A DNA stretch of 64,000 bases from Ferrimonas sp048263965 (GTDB lineage: Bacteria; Pseudomonadota; Gammaproteobacteria; Enterobacterales; Shewanellaceae): NCBI RefSeq assembly GCF_048263965.1, contig NZ_JBLXDO010000022.1, positions 1 to 64,000 of the forward strand, given 5' to 3'. Below the pieces are notes generated by a model. It was given only the letters and a program-made list of their open reading frames with translations, was not told the DNA's origin and did no database searches. Shown piece by piece: positions 1-9,400 of the stretch (its first letter is position 1; each line of letters opens with the position of its first letter). A program made the translations under genes and the position numbers.

Positions 1-66
1 GGATACCGGGACAGCGACTACTTCTTCCTGAAGATACGAGCCGCTTTTCCCGGTAATGCGCGATGA
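1..66 (+). pseudogene. C-terminal end of a probable DDE transposase, cut by the window edge
   Basis: Frame 1 is open from the first base to a TGA at 64-66 and encodes 21 residues, beginning GYRDSDYFFLKI and ending AAFPGNAR. This resembles the extreme C-terminus of transposases of the ISL3-like DDE group, recalled from memory and not searched. Whether the full gene upstream is intact cannot be seen. The right end of the insertion sequence probably lies between here and base 122, but I could not define a terminal repeat without the left end. Confidence 0.45.
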
Positions 67-122
67 ACCTTTTTTATAGCCCTTCATCTGAGGACAACTG
101 TTCAACGACGCTGCTCTGCGTC

Positions 123-833
123 TCAGAGATATTGCCGGCAGATCTCAACCAGTGCCATTGGGGTGCCAGCAACATGGTCCGGCTGGTGCTGCCAGTGCCG
201 AGGCGATGCGCCACTGTAGGCGGCGGCAACCGCAATCACCCGGCTCCTCGTTCCCAGGGCAGTGTCCAGGTTGCGAGCAAACTGGACATCACCCTGATGG
301 TCGCCAATATAGAACAGGGTCTCTGGACTGTGGCCTCCAAACATCGCCTCAATGCACTGGAGTCCTCCGGCGGGATGGGGCTTCTGAGCCTCTGAGGGCA
401 CCTCGTTGTACCCCACCACTGCCTTGAAGGGGGCGGCGACCCCCTGGCTCTCCAGCTGGCGCCAGATGGTCACCGAGTCGTTCTGGGAGCAGATGCCATG
501 GGGCAGCGCCTGAAGCTGTTCCAGCACCTCGGCAATCCCCTCAAACAGAGACACCTGCGTGGTGTTGCGCCTCTGATGCTGGGCCCACAAGGGCCCCGCC
601 TGCGCCGTTTCCTGGGCCGTCAGTCCGTAGTAGTTCTGATAGAGATCCTGCCAGTTCTGTGCCGCGTGATTGGCCTGATGGTAGCGGGCTTCGCTGCGCA
701 GGCAGTGGGGAAGGCGATCGCCGGTCAGCCTTGGAGCCACTTCATCCAGAATGGAGAGGGTGATGCTGATATTCTTTGGGGCGGAATTCACTAGGGTGCC
801 GTCGTAATCCCATAGGATGGCGCTGGAGTGCAT
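123..833 (-). CDS. HAD-superfamily phosphatase, phosphoglycolate-phosphatase-like
   Basis: A 236-residue soluble protein with the HAD motif I nucleophile near the N-terminus (LWDYDGTLVNS, residues 6-16), a helical cap, and a later motif IV region (FYIGDHQGDVQFARN). The fold family removes phosphate from small phosphorylated metabolites; the substrate cannot be told from sequence. I chose the internal ATG at 833 because GGAG sits 6 bases upstream; the longer frame to 878 has no such site. It is a single gene, reading toward the transposase remnant. HAD assignment is firm; the phosphoglycolate label is only a resemblance. Confidence 0.85.
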   Translation of the reverse strand: MHSSAILWDYDGTLVNSAPKNISITLSILDEVAPRLTGDRLPHCLRSEARYHQANHAAQNWQDLYQNYYGLTAQETAQAGPLWAQHQRRNTTQVSLFEGIAEVLEQLQALPHGICSQNDSVTIWRQLESQGVAAPFKAVVGYNEVPSEAQKPHPAGGLQCIEAMFGGHSPETLFYIGDHQGDVQFARNLDTALGTRSRVIAVAAAYSGASPRHWQHQPDHVAGTPMALVEICRQYL

Positions 834-927
834 AGGGGGCTCCTTCTGAACAGTGGCGCTCACTTTGCCACCTAACATGGCTCGGAAAAAGCCCTCAAAC
901 TCGAAATGAGTGTTCTGGTGAAGCTAC

Positions 928-957
928 AAAAAAACCGGAGCCAGGCTCCGGTTTTCT
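928..957 (-). terminator. Rho-independent terminator of the xseB-ispA-dxs operon
   Basis: A hairpin with arms AACCGGAGCC and GGCTCCGGTT, followed on the minus strand by a run of T. It lies just past the dxs stop codon. Confidence 0.85.
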
Positions 958-970
958 CAGTCTGTCAGGC

Positions 971-2836
971 TTAATCGCCGAAGTAGTCGGCCACCTGCCT
1001 GAGGATGCCCGGTCCATCCAGGCCCAGCACGGTGTGCATCTCCTCCTGGGTGCCCTGCTCAATGAAGCGATCGGGCAAGCCCAGTTGCAGCACAGGTTTG
1101 GCGATCTTGTGGCGGTTCATACATTCGATCAGCGCCGAGCCGGCACCGCCCATGATGGCGTTCTCTTCCAGGGTCACCAGACGATCGTGGCTGTTGGCCA
1201 TCTGCTGAACCATCTCCTCGTCGATGGGCTTGACAAAGCGCATGTTCACCACGGTGGCGTTCAGCTGCTCCGCCGCCTCCAGGGCGTAGGGAAGCAGGGT
1301 ACCGAAGCTGAAGATACACAGATCTTTGCCCTGGCGACGGATCTCCGCCTTGCCGATGGGCAGGGCTTCCATCTCCTCCTGAACCTCTACCTTGAGGCCG
1401 GTGCCCCTTGGGTAGCGAACTGCCGCCGGGGTGTCCATCATGTGGCCGGTGTAGAGCATCTGGCGGCACTCGTTGGCGTCCGCCGGTGCCATCACCGTGA
1501 AGTTGGGAATACAGCGCAGGTAGGAGAGATCGAAAGCCCCCTGGTGAGTCTGGCCGTCGGCGCCCACCAGACCGCCCCGGTCGATGGCAAACAGCACGGG
1601 CAGGTTCATGATGCCCACATCATGGATCGCCTGGTCGTAGGCCCGCTGCAGGAAGGTGGAGTAGATGGCCACCACAGGGTGGTAGCCCTCACAGGCAAAG
1701 CCGGCGCCCAGAGTCACCGCATGCTGTTCGGCGATGGCCGCATCGAAGTACTGATCAGGGAACTGCTGGGAAAACTCCACCATGCCAGAGCCTTCGCGCA
1801 TGGCCGGGGTGATGCCCATCAGTTTGTTGTCCTTGGCGGCCATATCGCACAGCCAGTCACCAAACACCTTGGAGAAGGTGGGCTGGCCGGGCTTGGACTT
1901 GGGCAGCTTAGACTCTTCGACGTTGAATTTCGGCACGCCGTGGTAGCTGATGGGGTCCTCTTCCGCAGGCTTATAGCCTTTGCCCTTCTTGGTCATGATG
2001 TGCAGAATCTGCGGCCCCTTGAGGTTGCGCATGTTGCGCAGGGTATCCACCAGGCCGCTGACATCGTGGCCATCGATGGGGCCGATGTAGTTGAAGCCCA
2101 GCTCCTCAAACAGCGTCCCCGGAACCACCATGCCCTTCAGGTGCTCTTCGGCACGACGTGCCAGCTCCTTGATGGGGGGCAGGCCGGAGAGGGCTTTCTT
2201 GCCGCCTTCACGGATGGTGGTGTACAGGCGGCCGGACATCAGTCGGGCCATGTGGTTGTTCAGGGCACCCACGTTCTCGGAGATGGACATCTCGTTGTCG
2301 TTGATGATCACCAGCATATCCTTGTGGATGTCGCCGGCGTGGTTCAGGGCTTCGAACGCCATGCCACCGGTGAGGGCACCATCACCGATGACCGCCACAA
2401 CTTTGCGATCCTGTCCTTCACGGTCGGCGGCGATGGCCATACCCAGGGCGGCGGAGATGGAGGTGGTGGAGTGACCCACACTCAGGGTGTCGTATTCACT
2501 CTCTTCACGCCAGGGGAAGGGGTGCAGACCATCTTTCTGGCGAATGGTCGGCATCTCCTTGGCGCGGCCGGTGAGGATCTTGTGCGGGTAGGCCTGATGG
2601 CCCACATCCCACACCAGGCGGTCAAAGGGGGTGTTGTACACATAGTGCAGTGCAACCGTCAGCTCCACAGCCCCCAAGCCGGAAGCCAGGTGGCCCGAAG
2701 AGTGGCTCACGCAGCGCAGCAGATATTGACGGAGCTCATCCGCCACCGCTTGCAGGTCGGCCTTGGGTAGGGTGCGCAGGTCCTGGGGCATCAATGCCTT
2801 GGACAGGAGTGGATAATCGTTCAGATCCAGACTCAT
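971..2836 (-). CDS. dxs: 1-deoxy-D-xylulose-5-phosphate synthase
   Basis: A thiamine-diphosphate enzyme that condenses pyruvate and glyceraldehyde 3-phosphate, the first step of the MEP isoprenoid pathway. The 621 residues match the family length. Visible landmarks are the N-terminal SHSSGHLASGLG, the ThDP/Mg site GDGALTGGMAFEALN, the transketolase pyrimidine domain (AIAEQHAVTLGAGFACEG) and the C-terminal transketolase domain. It is the last gene of a minus-strand operon after xseB and ispA (27 bases from ispA), an order conserved in gammaproteobacteria; a terminator follows. Confidence 0.98.
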   Translation of the reverse strand: MSLDLNDYPLLSKALMPQDLRTLPKADLQAVADELRQYLLRCVSHSSGHLASGLGAVELTVALHYVYNTPFDRLVWDVGHQAYPHKILTGRAKEMPTIRQKDGLHPFPWREESEYDTLSVGHSTTSISAALGMAIAADREGQDRKVVAVIGDGALTGGMAFEALNHAGDIHKDMLVIINDNEMSISENVGALNNHMARLMSGRLYTTIREGGKKALSGLPPIKELARRAEEHLKGMVVPGTLFEELGFNYIGPIDGHDVSGLVDTLRNMRNLKGPQILHIMTKKGKGYKPAEEDPISYHGVPKFNVEESKLPKSKPGQPTFSKVFGDWLCDMAAKDNKLMGITPAMREGSGMVEFSQQFPDQYFDAAIAEQHAVTLGAGFACEGYHPVVAIYSTFLQRAYDQAIHDVGIMNLPVLFAIDRGGLVGADGQTHQGAFDLSYLRCIPNFTVMAPADANECRQMLYTGHMMDTPAAVRYPRGTGLKVEVQEEMEALPIGKAEIRRQGKDLCIFSFGTLLPYALEAAEQLNATVVNMRFVKPIDEEMVQQMANSHDRLVTLEENAIMGGAGSALIECMNRHKIAKPVLQLGLPDRFIEQGTQEEMHTVLGLDGPGILRQVADYFGD

Positions 2837-2863
2837 TATGACAGTCGCTTCTTGTTATCGTGA

Positions 2864-3751
2864 TTATTGGCCTCGCTCGATGATGTATCGGGCAAAGTCA
2901 GTAAGTAGTTCAGTATTGTATGGCAACTGGGCCAAAGATGTCAGGGCATCTTTATGGAGACTCTGCGCCACCTCACAAGCCCCTTCCAGACCCAGCAGGG
3001 CAGGGAAGGTACTCTTATCCGCATCGGCGTCCGAACCCTGGGGTTTTCCAAGCTGCTCGGTGTCGGCGGTGATGTCCAGGATGTCGTCCTGAACCTGGAA
3101 CGCCAGGCCGATGGCTTCGGCGTACTCCACCAGGGCGAGGCGGTGAGCCGGGTCCAGATTGGGTACCGCCAGGGTCGCCAGCTCCACGCTGGCCCGAATC
3201 AGTGCACCGGTCTTCAGCCTGTGCAGTTGGGTCAGCGCTTCCAGAGGAATACGTTTGCCGGTGGAAGCCAGATCGATCGCCTGGCCGCCGCACATCCCCT
3301 GATAGCCTGAGGCCCTGGCCAGGGCGCGGAACATGGCAACCCGGTTGCCCTCCAGCGCCTCGGGCAGGTCCGCCTCGGCCAGAATTTCGAAGGCCAGGGT
3401 CTGCAGCGCATCCCCGGCCAGAATGGCGGTGGCTTCGTCGAAGGCGATGTGACAGGTGGGTTGGCCCCGCCGCAGGTCATCATCGTCCATGGCCGGCAGG
3501 TCGTCGTGGATCAGCGAGTAGGCGTGGATACACTCCACCGCCGCGGCCAGAGGGTCCAGGTTCTTTTCATCGGCCCCGAGCATGATGCCCACGCTGTAAA
3601 CCAGGAAAGGCCGGACCCGTTTGCCGCCCAGCAGGGTGCCGTAACGCATCGCTTCCAGCAGACCGGGCGCGCAGGGGGGCAGGGAATCAAATTGGTGGAT
3701 AAGGTGTTGGTCGACCCGCTCACGGTAGCGGGTCAGGGCAGCGCTCAGCAT
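2864..3751 (-). CDS. ispA: Farnesyl diphosphate synthase (geranyltranstransferase)
   Basis: A 295-residue all-helical prenyltransferase that makes FPP from IPP and DMAPP. Both aspartate-rich motifs are present: the first in LIHDDLPAMDDDDLRRG and the second in FQVQDDILDI. GGKRVRP near residue 43 is the usual IPP-binding stretch. It sits between xseB (2 bases upstream) and dxs, coupling FPP supply to the first MEP step. Confidence 0.97.
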   Translation of the reverse strand: MLSAALTRYRERVDQHLIHQFDSLPPCAPGLLEAMRYGTLLGGKRVRPFLVYSVGIMLGADEKNLDPLAAAVECIHAYSLIHDDLPAMDDDDLRRGQPTCHIAFDEATAILAGDALQTLAFEILAEADLPEALEGNRVAMFRALARASGYQGMCGGQAIDLASTGKRIPLEALTQLHRLKTGALIRASVELATLAVPNLDPAHRLALVEYAEAIGLAFQVQDDILDITADTEQLGKPQGSDADADKSTFPALLGLEGACEVAQSLHKDALTSLAQLPYNTELLTDFARYIIERGQ

Positions 3752-3753
3752 GC

Positions 3754-3993
3754 TTACTCCTGAGATTCGAAATCAACCAGTTGTGCGTCGCCTTCCTCAT
3801 CCCTGGTAAGCATCTGTACGCTCTGTTCCGCCTGGGTCAGCTTGCTCTGGCTGGCCCTTACGAGGTGAATGCCTCGCTCGAACTGTTTCAGCGCCTGTTC
3901 CAGCGGCAGGTTTCCCTGTTCCAGATTGCCAACAATCTGCTCCAGCTCCGACAGCGCCTGTTCAAAACTTAGGTTGTCCGGTTTTTTTGCCAT
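3754..3993 (-). CDS. xseB: Exodeoxyribonuclease VII small subunit
   Basis: A 79-residue helical protein that pairs with XseA (not in the window) to form exonuclease VII. The core SFEQALSELEQIVGNLEQG and LPLEQALKQFERGI are typical. The ATG at 3993 is preferred because GGAG lies 7 bases upstream; the frame continues to an ATG at 4020 with no ribosome site and would make the protein longer than its relatives. It is the first gene of the xseB-ispA-dxs operon. Confidence 0.95.
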   Translation of the reverse strand: MAKKPDNLSFEQALSELEQIVGNLEQGNLPLEQALKQFERGIHLVRASQSKLTQAEQSVQMLTRDEEGDAQLVDFESQE

Positions 3994-4170
3994 CTTTCGG
4001 CTCCTTGAAGTGCTGGACAAAGGTACTGCTTTGTCGACCCTGGATCAATGGAGGTCCAGGTCGAAGCTGAAATTTCATTAAACTTGCCTTCGATTGGACC
4101 GATAAAGACAATAGACTACCTAGTTCCCCCTGCTGGGACGATCAGAAATTCAGACAGATCAGGAGAGTTT

Positions 4171-4935
4171 GTGGATCTCGCGACCCTAATTGGCCTCTTA
4201 GGCGCCTTCGCATTCGTGATCATGGCGATGATGAACGGGGGTGACCCCGGCGTTTTCGTCAATATCCCATCGGTCCTCATCGTAGTGTGTGGCTCCCTGT
4301 TCGTGGTGATGATGAAGTACAACATCAAGCAGTTCCTCGGAGCCATCAAGATCGCCGCCAAGGCCTTCATGTTCAAAATTGACAAGCCGGAAGACCTCAT
4401 CGAGCAGGCGGTGGTGATGGCCGACTCCGCCCGAAAGGGGGGCTTTCTGGCCCTGGAGGAGGCGGAGATCAACAACAGCTTCATGCAGAAGGCGGTAGAC
4501 CTGCTGGTGGATGGCCACGATGCCTCTGTGGTGCGCCAGGCCCTGGCCAAGGACATCGGCCTGACCATGGAGCGTCACCAAAGCGGCTCCGGCATCTTCC
4601 GCGCCCTGGCGGACGTCGCGCCGGCCATGGGGATGATAGGCACCCTGATTGGCCTGGTGGCCATGCTGAACAATATGGATGACCCCAAATCCATCGGCCC
4701 CGCCATGGCGGTGGCCCTGTTGACCACCCTCTATGGCGCCATCATCGCCAACATGGTGGCAGCACCCATCGCCGACAAGTTGGAACTGCGCATGGGTGAG
4801 GAGATGCTCAACCGTCGCCTGATCATGGATGCGGTGCTCTCCATCCAGGATGGTCAGAACCCCCGGGTGATTGAAGGCTTTTTGAAGAACTACCTGGCGG
4901 AGAAGCAGCGAGCCGTCTCCACCACAGAGGATTAG
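4171..4935 (+). CDS. pomA: Sodium-type flagellar motor stator protein PomA
   Basis: A MotA/PomA-family inner-membrane stator subunit that forms the ion channel with PomB and pushes on FliG. A GTG start at 4171, 5 bases after AGGAG, gives 254 residues, the usual PomA length, beginning VDLATLIGLLGAFAFVIMA. Extending to the ATG at 4048 would add 41 unrelated residues. Four membrane segments are visible, with the conserved proline-bearing stretch VAPAMGMIGTLIGLVAML. pomB follows 4 bases later. PomA rather than proton-type MotA is inferred from similarity to the Vibrio sequence. Confidence 0.93.
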   Translation: MDLATLIGLLGAFAFVIMAMMNGGDPGVFVNIPSVLIVVCGSLFVVMMKYNIKQFLGAIKIAAKAFMFKIDKPEDLIEQAVVMADSARKGGFLALEEAEINNSFMQKAVDLLVDGHDASVVRQALAKDIGLTMERHQSGSGIFRALADVAPAMGMIGTLIGLVAMLNNMDDPKSIGPAMAVALLTTLYGAIIANMVAAPIADKLELRMGEEMLNRRLIMDAVLSIQDGQNPRVIEGFLKNYLAEKQRAVSTTED

Positions 4936-4939
4936 GTCC

Positions 4940-5881
4940 ATGACTCTGTCCGCCAATCGCGATGAGGAGATGGCCCCAGCGAAGAAGGCCAGCGGTGGCT
5001 CTCCAGCCTGGATGGCCACCTTCGCGGACCTGATGTCCCTGTTGATGTGCTTCTTCGTACTGCTGCTGGCCTTCTCCGAGATGGACGTGCTCAAATTCAA
5101 GCAGATCGCCGGCTCCATGAAGTACGCCTTCGGTGTTCAGAACAAGCTGGAGGTGAAGGACATACCCAAAGGGACCTCGGTCATTGCCCAGGAGTTTCGT
5201 CCTGGCCGGCCGGAACCCACCCCCATCGAGGTGATCAACCAGCAGACCATTCAGTTCACCAAGAACCACCTGGACGTAGACCCAGGTAAGGACCCTGTGG
5301 CCGGCAGTGAGCAGACCAACGACGGTAAGCTCAAGGGCGGCGCCAGCGAGGAGACTTCCCCGGCCTTGGATACCATGGCCCAGACCCAGGCACAGGCTGA
5401 GAGCAGTGCCCTGGCCAAGAAGCTGGCGGAGCAGCTTCAGGAGCAGATTGAGGATGGGGCCATCGAGATTGAGTCCCTGGGGCAGCAGATTGTGATTCGC
5501 ATCCGTGAAAAGGGGGCGTTCCCGGCCAACTCTGCGTTCCTGCAGCCCAAGTTCCGTCCGGTGATCGCGTCGGTGGCGGGTCTGCTCAAGGATGTGCCCG
5601 GCATCATCACCATCACTGGGCACACCGACAATGCGGTGATCAACAACGAACTCTACCGCTCCAACTGGGAGCTCTCCGCCCAGCGCGCGGTCTCCGTGGC
5701 CCATGAGATGATCAAGGTGGAGGGGTTTGAACCTCACCGCATGGAGGTCATCGGCAAGGCCAACACCCAGCCCCTGGCCAGCAACGATGAAGCGGCCGGC
5801 CGAGCCAAAAACCGACGGGTGGAGATTGCGATCACCCAAGGTAAGCCTAAACTTTCCGAAGAGATCCCGGCCGTTCAGTAA
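4940..5881 (+). CDS. pomB: Sodium-type flagellar motor stator protein PomB
   Basis: A 313-residue partner of PomA. The single transmembrane helix WMATFADLMSLLMCFFVLLL carries the ion-binding aspartate in FADLM. It is followed by the plug region, a periplasmic linker, and a C-terminal OmpA-like peptidoglycan-binding domain (ITITGHTDNAVINN, then GRAKNRRVEI near the end). The start is the ATG just after pomA. The sodium type fits the FlgT/FlgO/FlgP genes near the right end of the window. Confidence 0.94.
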   Translation: MTLSANRDEEMAPAKKASGGSPAWMATFADLMSLLMCFFVLLLAFSEMDVLKFKQIAGSMKYAFGVQNKLEVKDIPKGTSVIAQEFRPGRPEPTPIEVINQQTIQFTKNHLDVDPGKDPVAGSEQTNDGKLKGGASEETSPALDTMAQTQAQAESSALAKKLAEQLQEQIEDGAIEIESLGQQIVIRIREKGAFPANSAFLQPKFRPVIASVAGLLKDVPGIITITGHTDNAVINNELYRSNWELSAQRAVSVAHEMIKVEGFEPHRMEVIGKANTQPLASNDEAAGRAKNRRVEIAITQGKPKLSEEIPAVQ

Positions 5882-5999
5882 CCTGAGCGGGGTCACGTCC
5901 CTTGTGACGTGGCCTTCGGTCCTCTCTGCCAGTGGTTCCCCAGATGCATAAGCTCAGGTATAATGCCGCGCTTTGATTTTTTGTCCGTACAGGAAGCTC

Positions 6000-7454
6000 A
6001 TGAAATTTATCGTTAAGCTGCATCCCGAGATCATGATTAAGAGCAAATCGGTGCGTAAGCGCTTCGGTAAGTTGCTCGAGTCCAACATACGCAATGTATT
6101 GCGTAAAACGGATGAGACTGTGCGGGTTCGCTTCAACTGGGATCACATCAGTGCCGCCAGCAGCAATGACGATCCAACCAATACCGCCAAGCTGGTGGAA
6201 TCCCTGAGCAACATGCCGGGTATCCACCACTTCATGGAGGTGCGCCAGTACAACTTCGAGACCCTGGACGACATCTATCAGCATGCGCTGCCGGTATTCA
6301 CCGAACGCCTGAAGGGCAAGACCTTCTGTGTGCGCGCCAAGCGTCGCGGCAAACACGACTTCAACTCTCTTGAGGTGGAGCGTTACGTGGGTGGCGGCCT
6401 CAACCAGCACACCGAAGCGGCTGGGGTTCGCCTCAAGGACCCCGATGTGGTGATCGGCCTGGAGATTGAAGACGACAAGCTCTATCTGGTGCACAAGCGT
6501 CACGATGGCATGGGCGGCTTCCCCATCGCCACCCAGGAGGATGTGCTCTCCCTGATCTCCGGTGGTTTCGACTCCGGGGTGTCCAGCTTCCAGTGCATCA
6601 AGCGCGGTGCCCGTACCCACTACTGCTTCTTCAACCTCGGTGGTGCCGCCCACGAGCAGGGGGTGAAGCAGGTGGCTTACTACCTGTGGAACAAGTACGG
6701 TTCCTCCCACAAGGTGCGTTTCATCTCCATCCCGTTCGAGCCCGTGGTGGAGGAGATCCTCGAGCGCATCGACAATGGCCAGATGGGCGTGATTCTCAAG
6801 CGGATGATGATGAAGGTCGCCAGTGCCGTGGCTCAGAAGTACAACATCCCCGCCCTGGTGACCGGTGAGGCCATGGGCCAGGTGTCCAGCCAGACCCTGA
6901 CCAACCTCAATGTCATCGACAAGGTGAGCGACACAGTGATCCTTCGTCCCCTGGTGACCTGGGACAAGCAGGAGATCATCGATGTGGCCAGGGCGATCGG
7001 CACCGAGGAGTTTGCTGCCAGCATGCCTGAGTACTGCGGTGTGATCTCCCAGAAGCCCACTGTGAAGGCGGTGCTTTCCAAGATCGAGGAAGAGGAAGCC
7101 AAGTTCTCCGAGGACCTGGTGGAGCGTGTGATGGCGGAGGCCAAGATGATGGACATTCGTGATATTGCCAAAGAGGAGCAGGCCAAGGTCACCGAGATGG
7201 AGACCGTGGACAGCCCCATTGACGGCGCCGTAGTGCTGGATATCCGCCCCCCTGAAGAGGAGGAGCAGAGCCCGCTGCAACTGGACGGTGTCGAAGTGGT
7301 CACCCTGCCTTTCTTCAAGCTCGGCTCCCAGTTCAAGGAGTTGGACCAGCAGCGCACCTATCTGCTCTACTGCGACCGCGGCGTAATGTCCAAGTTGCAG
7401 GCTCTCTACCTCAAGGAGCAGGGCTACAGCAACATCAAGGTGTACCGCCCCTAA
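6000..7454 (+). CDS. thiI: tRNA 4-thiouridine synthetase / thiamine biosynthesis sulfurtransferase
   Basis: It transfers sulfur to U8 of tRNA and feeds thiazole synthesis. The domains are an N-terminal ferredoxin-like/THUMP RNA-binding part, a PP-loop ATPase (SLISGGFDSGVSS) and a C-terminal rhodanese domain. The two cysteines that form the functional disulfide in E. coli are both present: one in MPEYCGVIS and one in YCDRGVMSK (residue about 458). The start at 6000 (MKFIVKLHPE, with AGGAAG upstream) gives 484 residues, close to the E. coli protein; the open frame begins 9 codons earlier. Confidence 0.97.
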   Translation: MKFIVKLHPEIMIKSKSVRKRFGKLLESNIRNVLRKTDETVRVRFNWDHISAASSNDDPTNTAKLVESLSNMPGIHHFMEVRQYNFETLDDIYQHALPVFTERLKGKTFCVRAKRRGKHDFNSLEVERYVGGGLNQHTEAAGVRLKDPDVVIGLEIEDDKLYLVHKRHDGMGGFPIATQEDVLSLISGGFDSGVSSFQCIKRGARTHYCFFNLGGAAHEQGVKQVAYYLWNKYGSSHKVRFISIPFEPVVEEILERIDNGQMGVILKRMMMKVASAVAQKYNIPALVTGEAMGQVSSQTLTNLNVIDKVSDTVILRPLVTWDKQEIIDVARAIGTEEFAASMPEYCGVISQKPTVKAVLSKIEEEEAKFSEDLVERVMAEAKMMDIRDIAKEEQAKVTEMETVDSPIDGAVVLDIRPPEEEEQSPLQLDGVEVVTLPFFKLGSQFKELDQQRTYLLYCDRGVMSKLQALYLKEQGYSNIKVYRP

Positions 7455-7471
7455 CCCACAGAAAATATAAA

Positions 7472-7497
7472 AAAACCGCCGAAAGGCGGTTTTTTTA
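7472..7497 (+). terminator. Bidirectional terminator between thiI and panE
   Basis: The short hairpin AACCGCC-GAAA-GGCGGTT is flanked by A-run and T-run, so it can end transcripts from both convergent genes. Confidence 0.85.
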
Positions 7498-7514
7498 TGC
7501 TTGGCGTTTGCCGT

Positions 7515-8399
7515 TCAAGGTGACTGCAGAGCCCTGACCCTATCCAGATTGTCCCTGTGCGCCGGCACCGCAATACCCGCCTGGTCGGCCAGGGCAACCA
7601 CAAAGCCACTGATCGCCTCGATCTCCGTGGCACGGCCTGCGTCCACATCGGAGAGCATGGATGAGCGATTCTGGGCGGTCGCTTCGGCCACCTTCAGCCC
7701 CAGGGCCAACACCTCGTCTGCCACCATGGCAACGCCCTGGCTGGCAGCCACCTGGGCCAGCTCTTCGCTGAGCCTTTTCAGGGTGGGCAGGAACTCGGGC
7801 CGGGTCAGTTCACCATTGGGACAGTTGTGCAGTGCCGTCAGCGGATTGATCAGGGCGTTGACCGCCAGCTTGTGCCACAGCCTCACCTCAATGTTGTCAT
7901 CCAGCTCAAAGCCGATGGCCGTCAAGGCCTCGGGCAAGGGGCCCTGATGGCGCAGGGGGCCGGCAAAACGCTGCCCCAGCCCGGTGTGGATCACCGCGTC
8001 TCTTTGCTGACGCAGCCCGCCATCGGTCAGGGTGCCCGCCCACCAGTTGTGCTCTGGGAAGCGTCTGGCCAGCTGCTGCTGAGGGCCCAGGCCATTATGC
8101 AGCAGTATGATGGGAGTCTGAGGGGCTAGTCCGGGGAGCAGGGGCGTCACCGCGTCCTGGGCTTGATAAGCCTTGGTGGTGACCAACAGCGCCTGACAGG
8201 ACGGTATGGCGTCGGGTGGCAGGTGGCGCACCTTGTGGTGAAACCGCTGGCCTTCCAGGGTGGTCAGTTGGTGCTCCCTAACCTCACTGTGACTGCCGGG
8301 GCGGCCAATGATCACCGCTTCGATCCCCTGCTGTGCCAGCAGGCCCGCCATCAGTTGGCCGATGGCGCCGCCGCCGACAATGGCTATCGGTTCTGCCAT
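7515..8399 (-). CDS. panE: 2-dehydropantoate 2-reductase family protein
   Basis: An NADPH-dependent reductase that makes pantoate from ketopantoate in coenzyme A synthesis. The 294 residues start with the dinucleotide-binding glycine motif IAIVGGGAIGQLMAG. The C-terminal helical domain includes KLAVNALINPLTAL, whose lysine and asparagine fit the catalytic K and substrate-binding N of the family. The start overlaps the end of the VanZ-like gene by 16 bases, so the two are probably translated from one mRNA. Some family members act on other keto acids, so the exact substrate is inferred. Confidence 0.88.
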   Translation of the reverse strand: MAEPIAIVGGGAIGQLMAGLLAQQGIEAVIIGRPGSHSEVREHQLTTLEGQRFHHKVRHLPPDAIPSCQALLVTTKAYQAQDAVTPLLPGLAPQTPIILLHNGLGPQQQLARRFPEHNWWAGTLTDGGLRQQRDAVIHTGLGQRFAGPLRHQGPLPEALTAIGFELDDNIEVRLWHKLAVNALINPLTALHNCPNGELTRPEFLPTLKRLSEELAQVAASQGVAMVADEVLALGLKVAEATAQNRSSMLSDVDAGRATEIEAISGFVVALADQAGIAVPAHRDNLDRVRALQSP

Positions 8400-8749
8400 T
8401 TCACCACCAGCATCAGAAACAGGTGAAACATCAGGGCGCCTGCCATGTCGGCCAGGAAATCCATCGGGTCCGCCTGCCGGTAGGGCAGCCGGGATTGCAC
8501 CAGTTCCACCAGGCCGGCGTAACCGGCCAGCACCAGCAGCTGCTGCCAGCGAGGCCAGTCGAAGGCCAGGTGCAGCATCATCGCCAGGGCGGCGAAGCCA
8601 AACAGGTGCCCAAGCTTGTCGGTATGGGCAATGGGCTGAGGGTAACTGGGTTTACCAAACAGCAGGTAGGAGAAGGCCGCCAGCATCAGCAGCAGGCTGA
8701 ATCTGAACCAGAGCCGCTGCTGCGGGTTGGGGGAGGTCAAAATCATCAT
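8384..8749 (-). CDS. VanZ-like small membrane protein
   Basis: A 121-residue protein with about four hydrophobic segments and the family-typical HTDKLGHLFGFAALAMML (charged DK before a membrane helix) and PMDFLADMAGAL. VanZ-family proteins are mostly uncharacterised; the founding member gives low-level teicoplanin resistance. It lies directly upstream of panE on the same strand with overlapping ends. Confidence 0.75.
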   Translation of the reverse strand: MMILTSPNPQQRLWFRFSLLLMLAAFSYLLFGKPSYPQPIAHTDKLGHLFGFAALAMMLHLAFDWPRWQQLLVLAGYAGLVELVQSRLPYRQADPMDFLADMAGALMFHLFLMLVVKWQNR

Positions 8750-8898
8750 GGCAGCAATAATAGCCGCCCGGGGGCCGCCAGGCCATGACCAATTGCCCCT
8801 TTTGGCCCTTTGTGCCTTGCGGTGGCGGTGACTGAGAGTAAACTCTTTGGCATCAACAGATTCAGCCGACCAGGCTGGAGGCCTATCAGGAGATTAAG

Positions 8899-9384
8899 AT
8901 GCCCTCATTCGACATAGTGTCCGAGGTAAACGCGGTGGAGCTGCGCAACTCTGTGGACAACGCCAGCCGTGAGCTGACCAACCGCTTCGACTTCCGCGGT
9001 GTGGAAGCCAGCTTCTCCCTGGCGGATATGGTGGTGACCATGAAGACCGAGTCCGACTTCCAGCTCAAGCAGATGGAGGACATCCTGCGTGGTGCCCTGG
9101 CGGCCCGTAAGGTGGACACCAGCGCCATGGAAGTGGATGAGAAAGCCCTGCACAGTGGCAAGACCTTCTCCCGCAACGTCAAGTTTAAGCAGGGCATCGA
9201 GCAGCCCACCGCCAAGAAGCTGGTGAAGATGATCAAGGACAGCAAGCTGAAGGTGCAGTCCCAGATCCAGGGGGACAAGCTGCGTGTCACCGGCAAGAAG
9301 CGCGATGAGCTGCAGGCGGTAATGGCCCTGGTGCGCGAGGCGGACCTGGGACAGCCGTTCCAGTTCGAGAACTTCCGCGACTGA
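8899..9384 (+). CDS. yajQ: YajQ family nucleotide-binding protein
   Basis: A 161-residue protein of the YajQ (UPF0234/DUF520) family. The N-terminus MPSFDIVSEVNAVELRNSVD and the FDFRG motif are characteristic. Members bind nucleic acids or nucleotides, and some bind cyclic-di-GMP. AGGAG lies 7 bases before the ATG. It is a single gene with its own terminator. Confidence 0.95.
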   Translation: MPSFDIVSEVNAVELRNSVDNASRELTNRFDFRGVEASFSLADMVVTMKTESDFQLKQMEDILRGALAARKVDTSAMEVDEKALHSGKTFSRNVKFKQGIEQPTAKKLVKMIKDSKLKVQSQIQGDKLRVTGKKRDELQAVMALVREADLGQPFQFENFRD

Positions 9385-9400
9385 TCGCAGCCAGACAGAG

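Noticed and set aside
1034..2770. A 578-codon open frame on the plus strand
   Set aside because: It is wholly antisense to dxs. Long shadow frames are expected in GC-rich genes with strong third-position bias, and the protein (many His, Gln, Gly) has no domain.
5847..7280. A 477-codon minus-strand frame
   Set aside because: Antisense to thiI, rich in His/Leu/Gly as other shadows.
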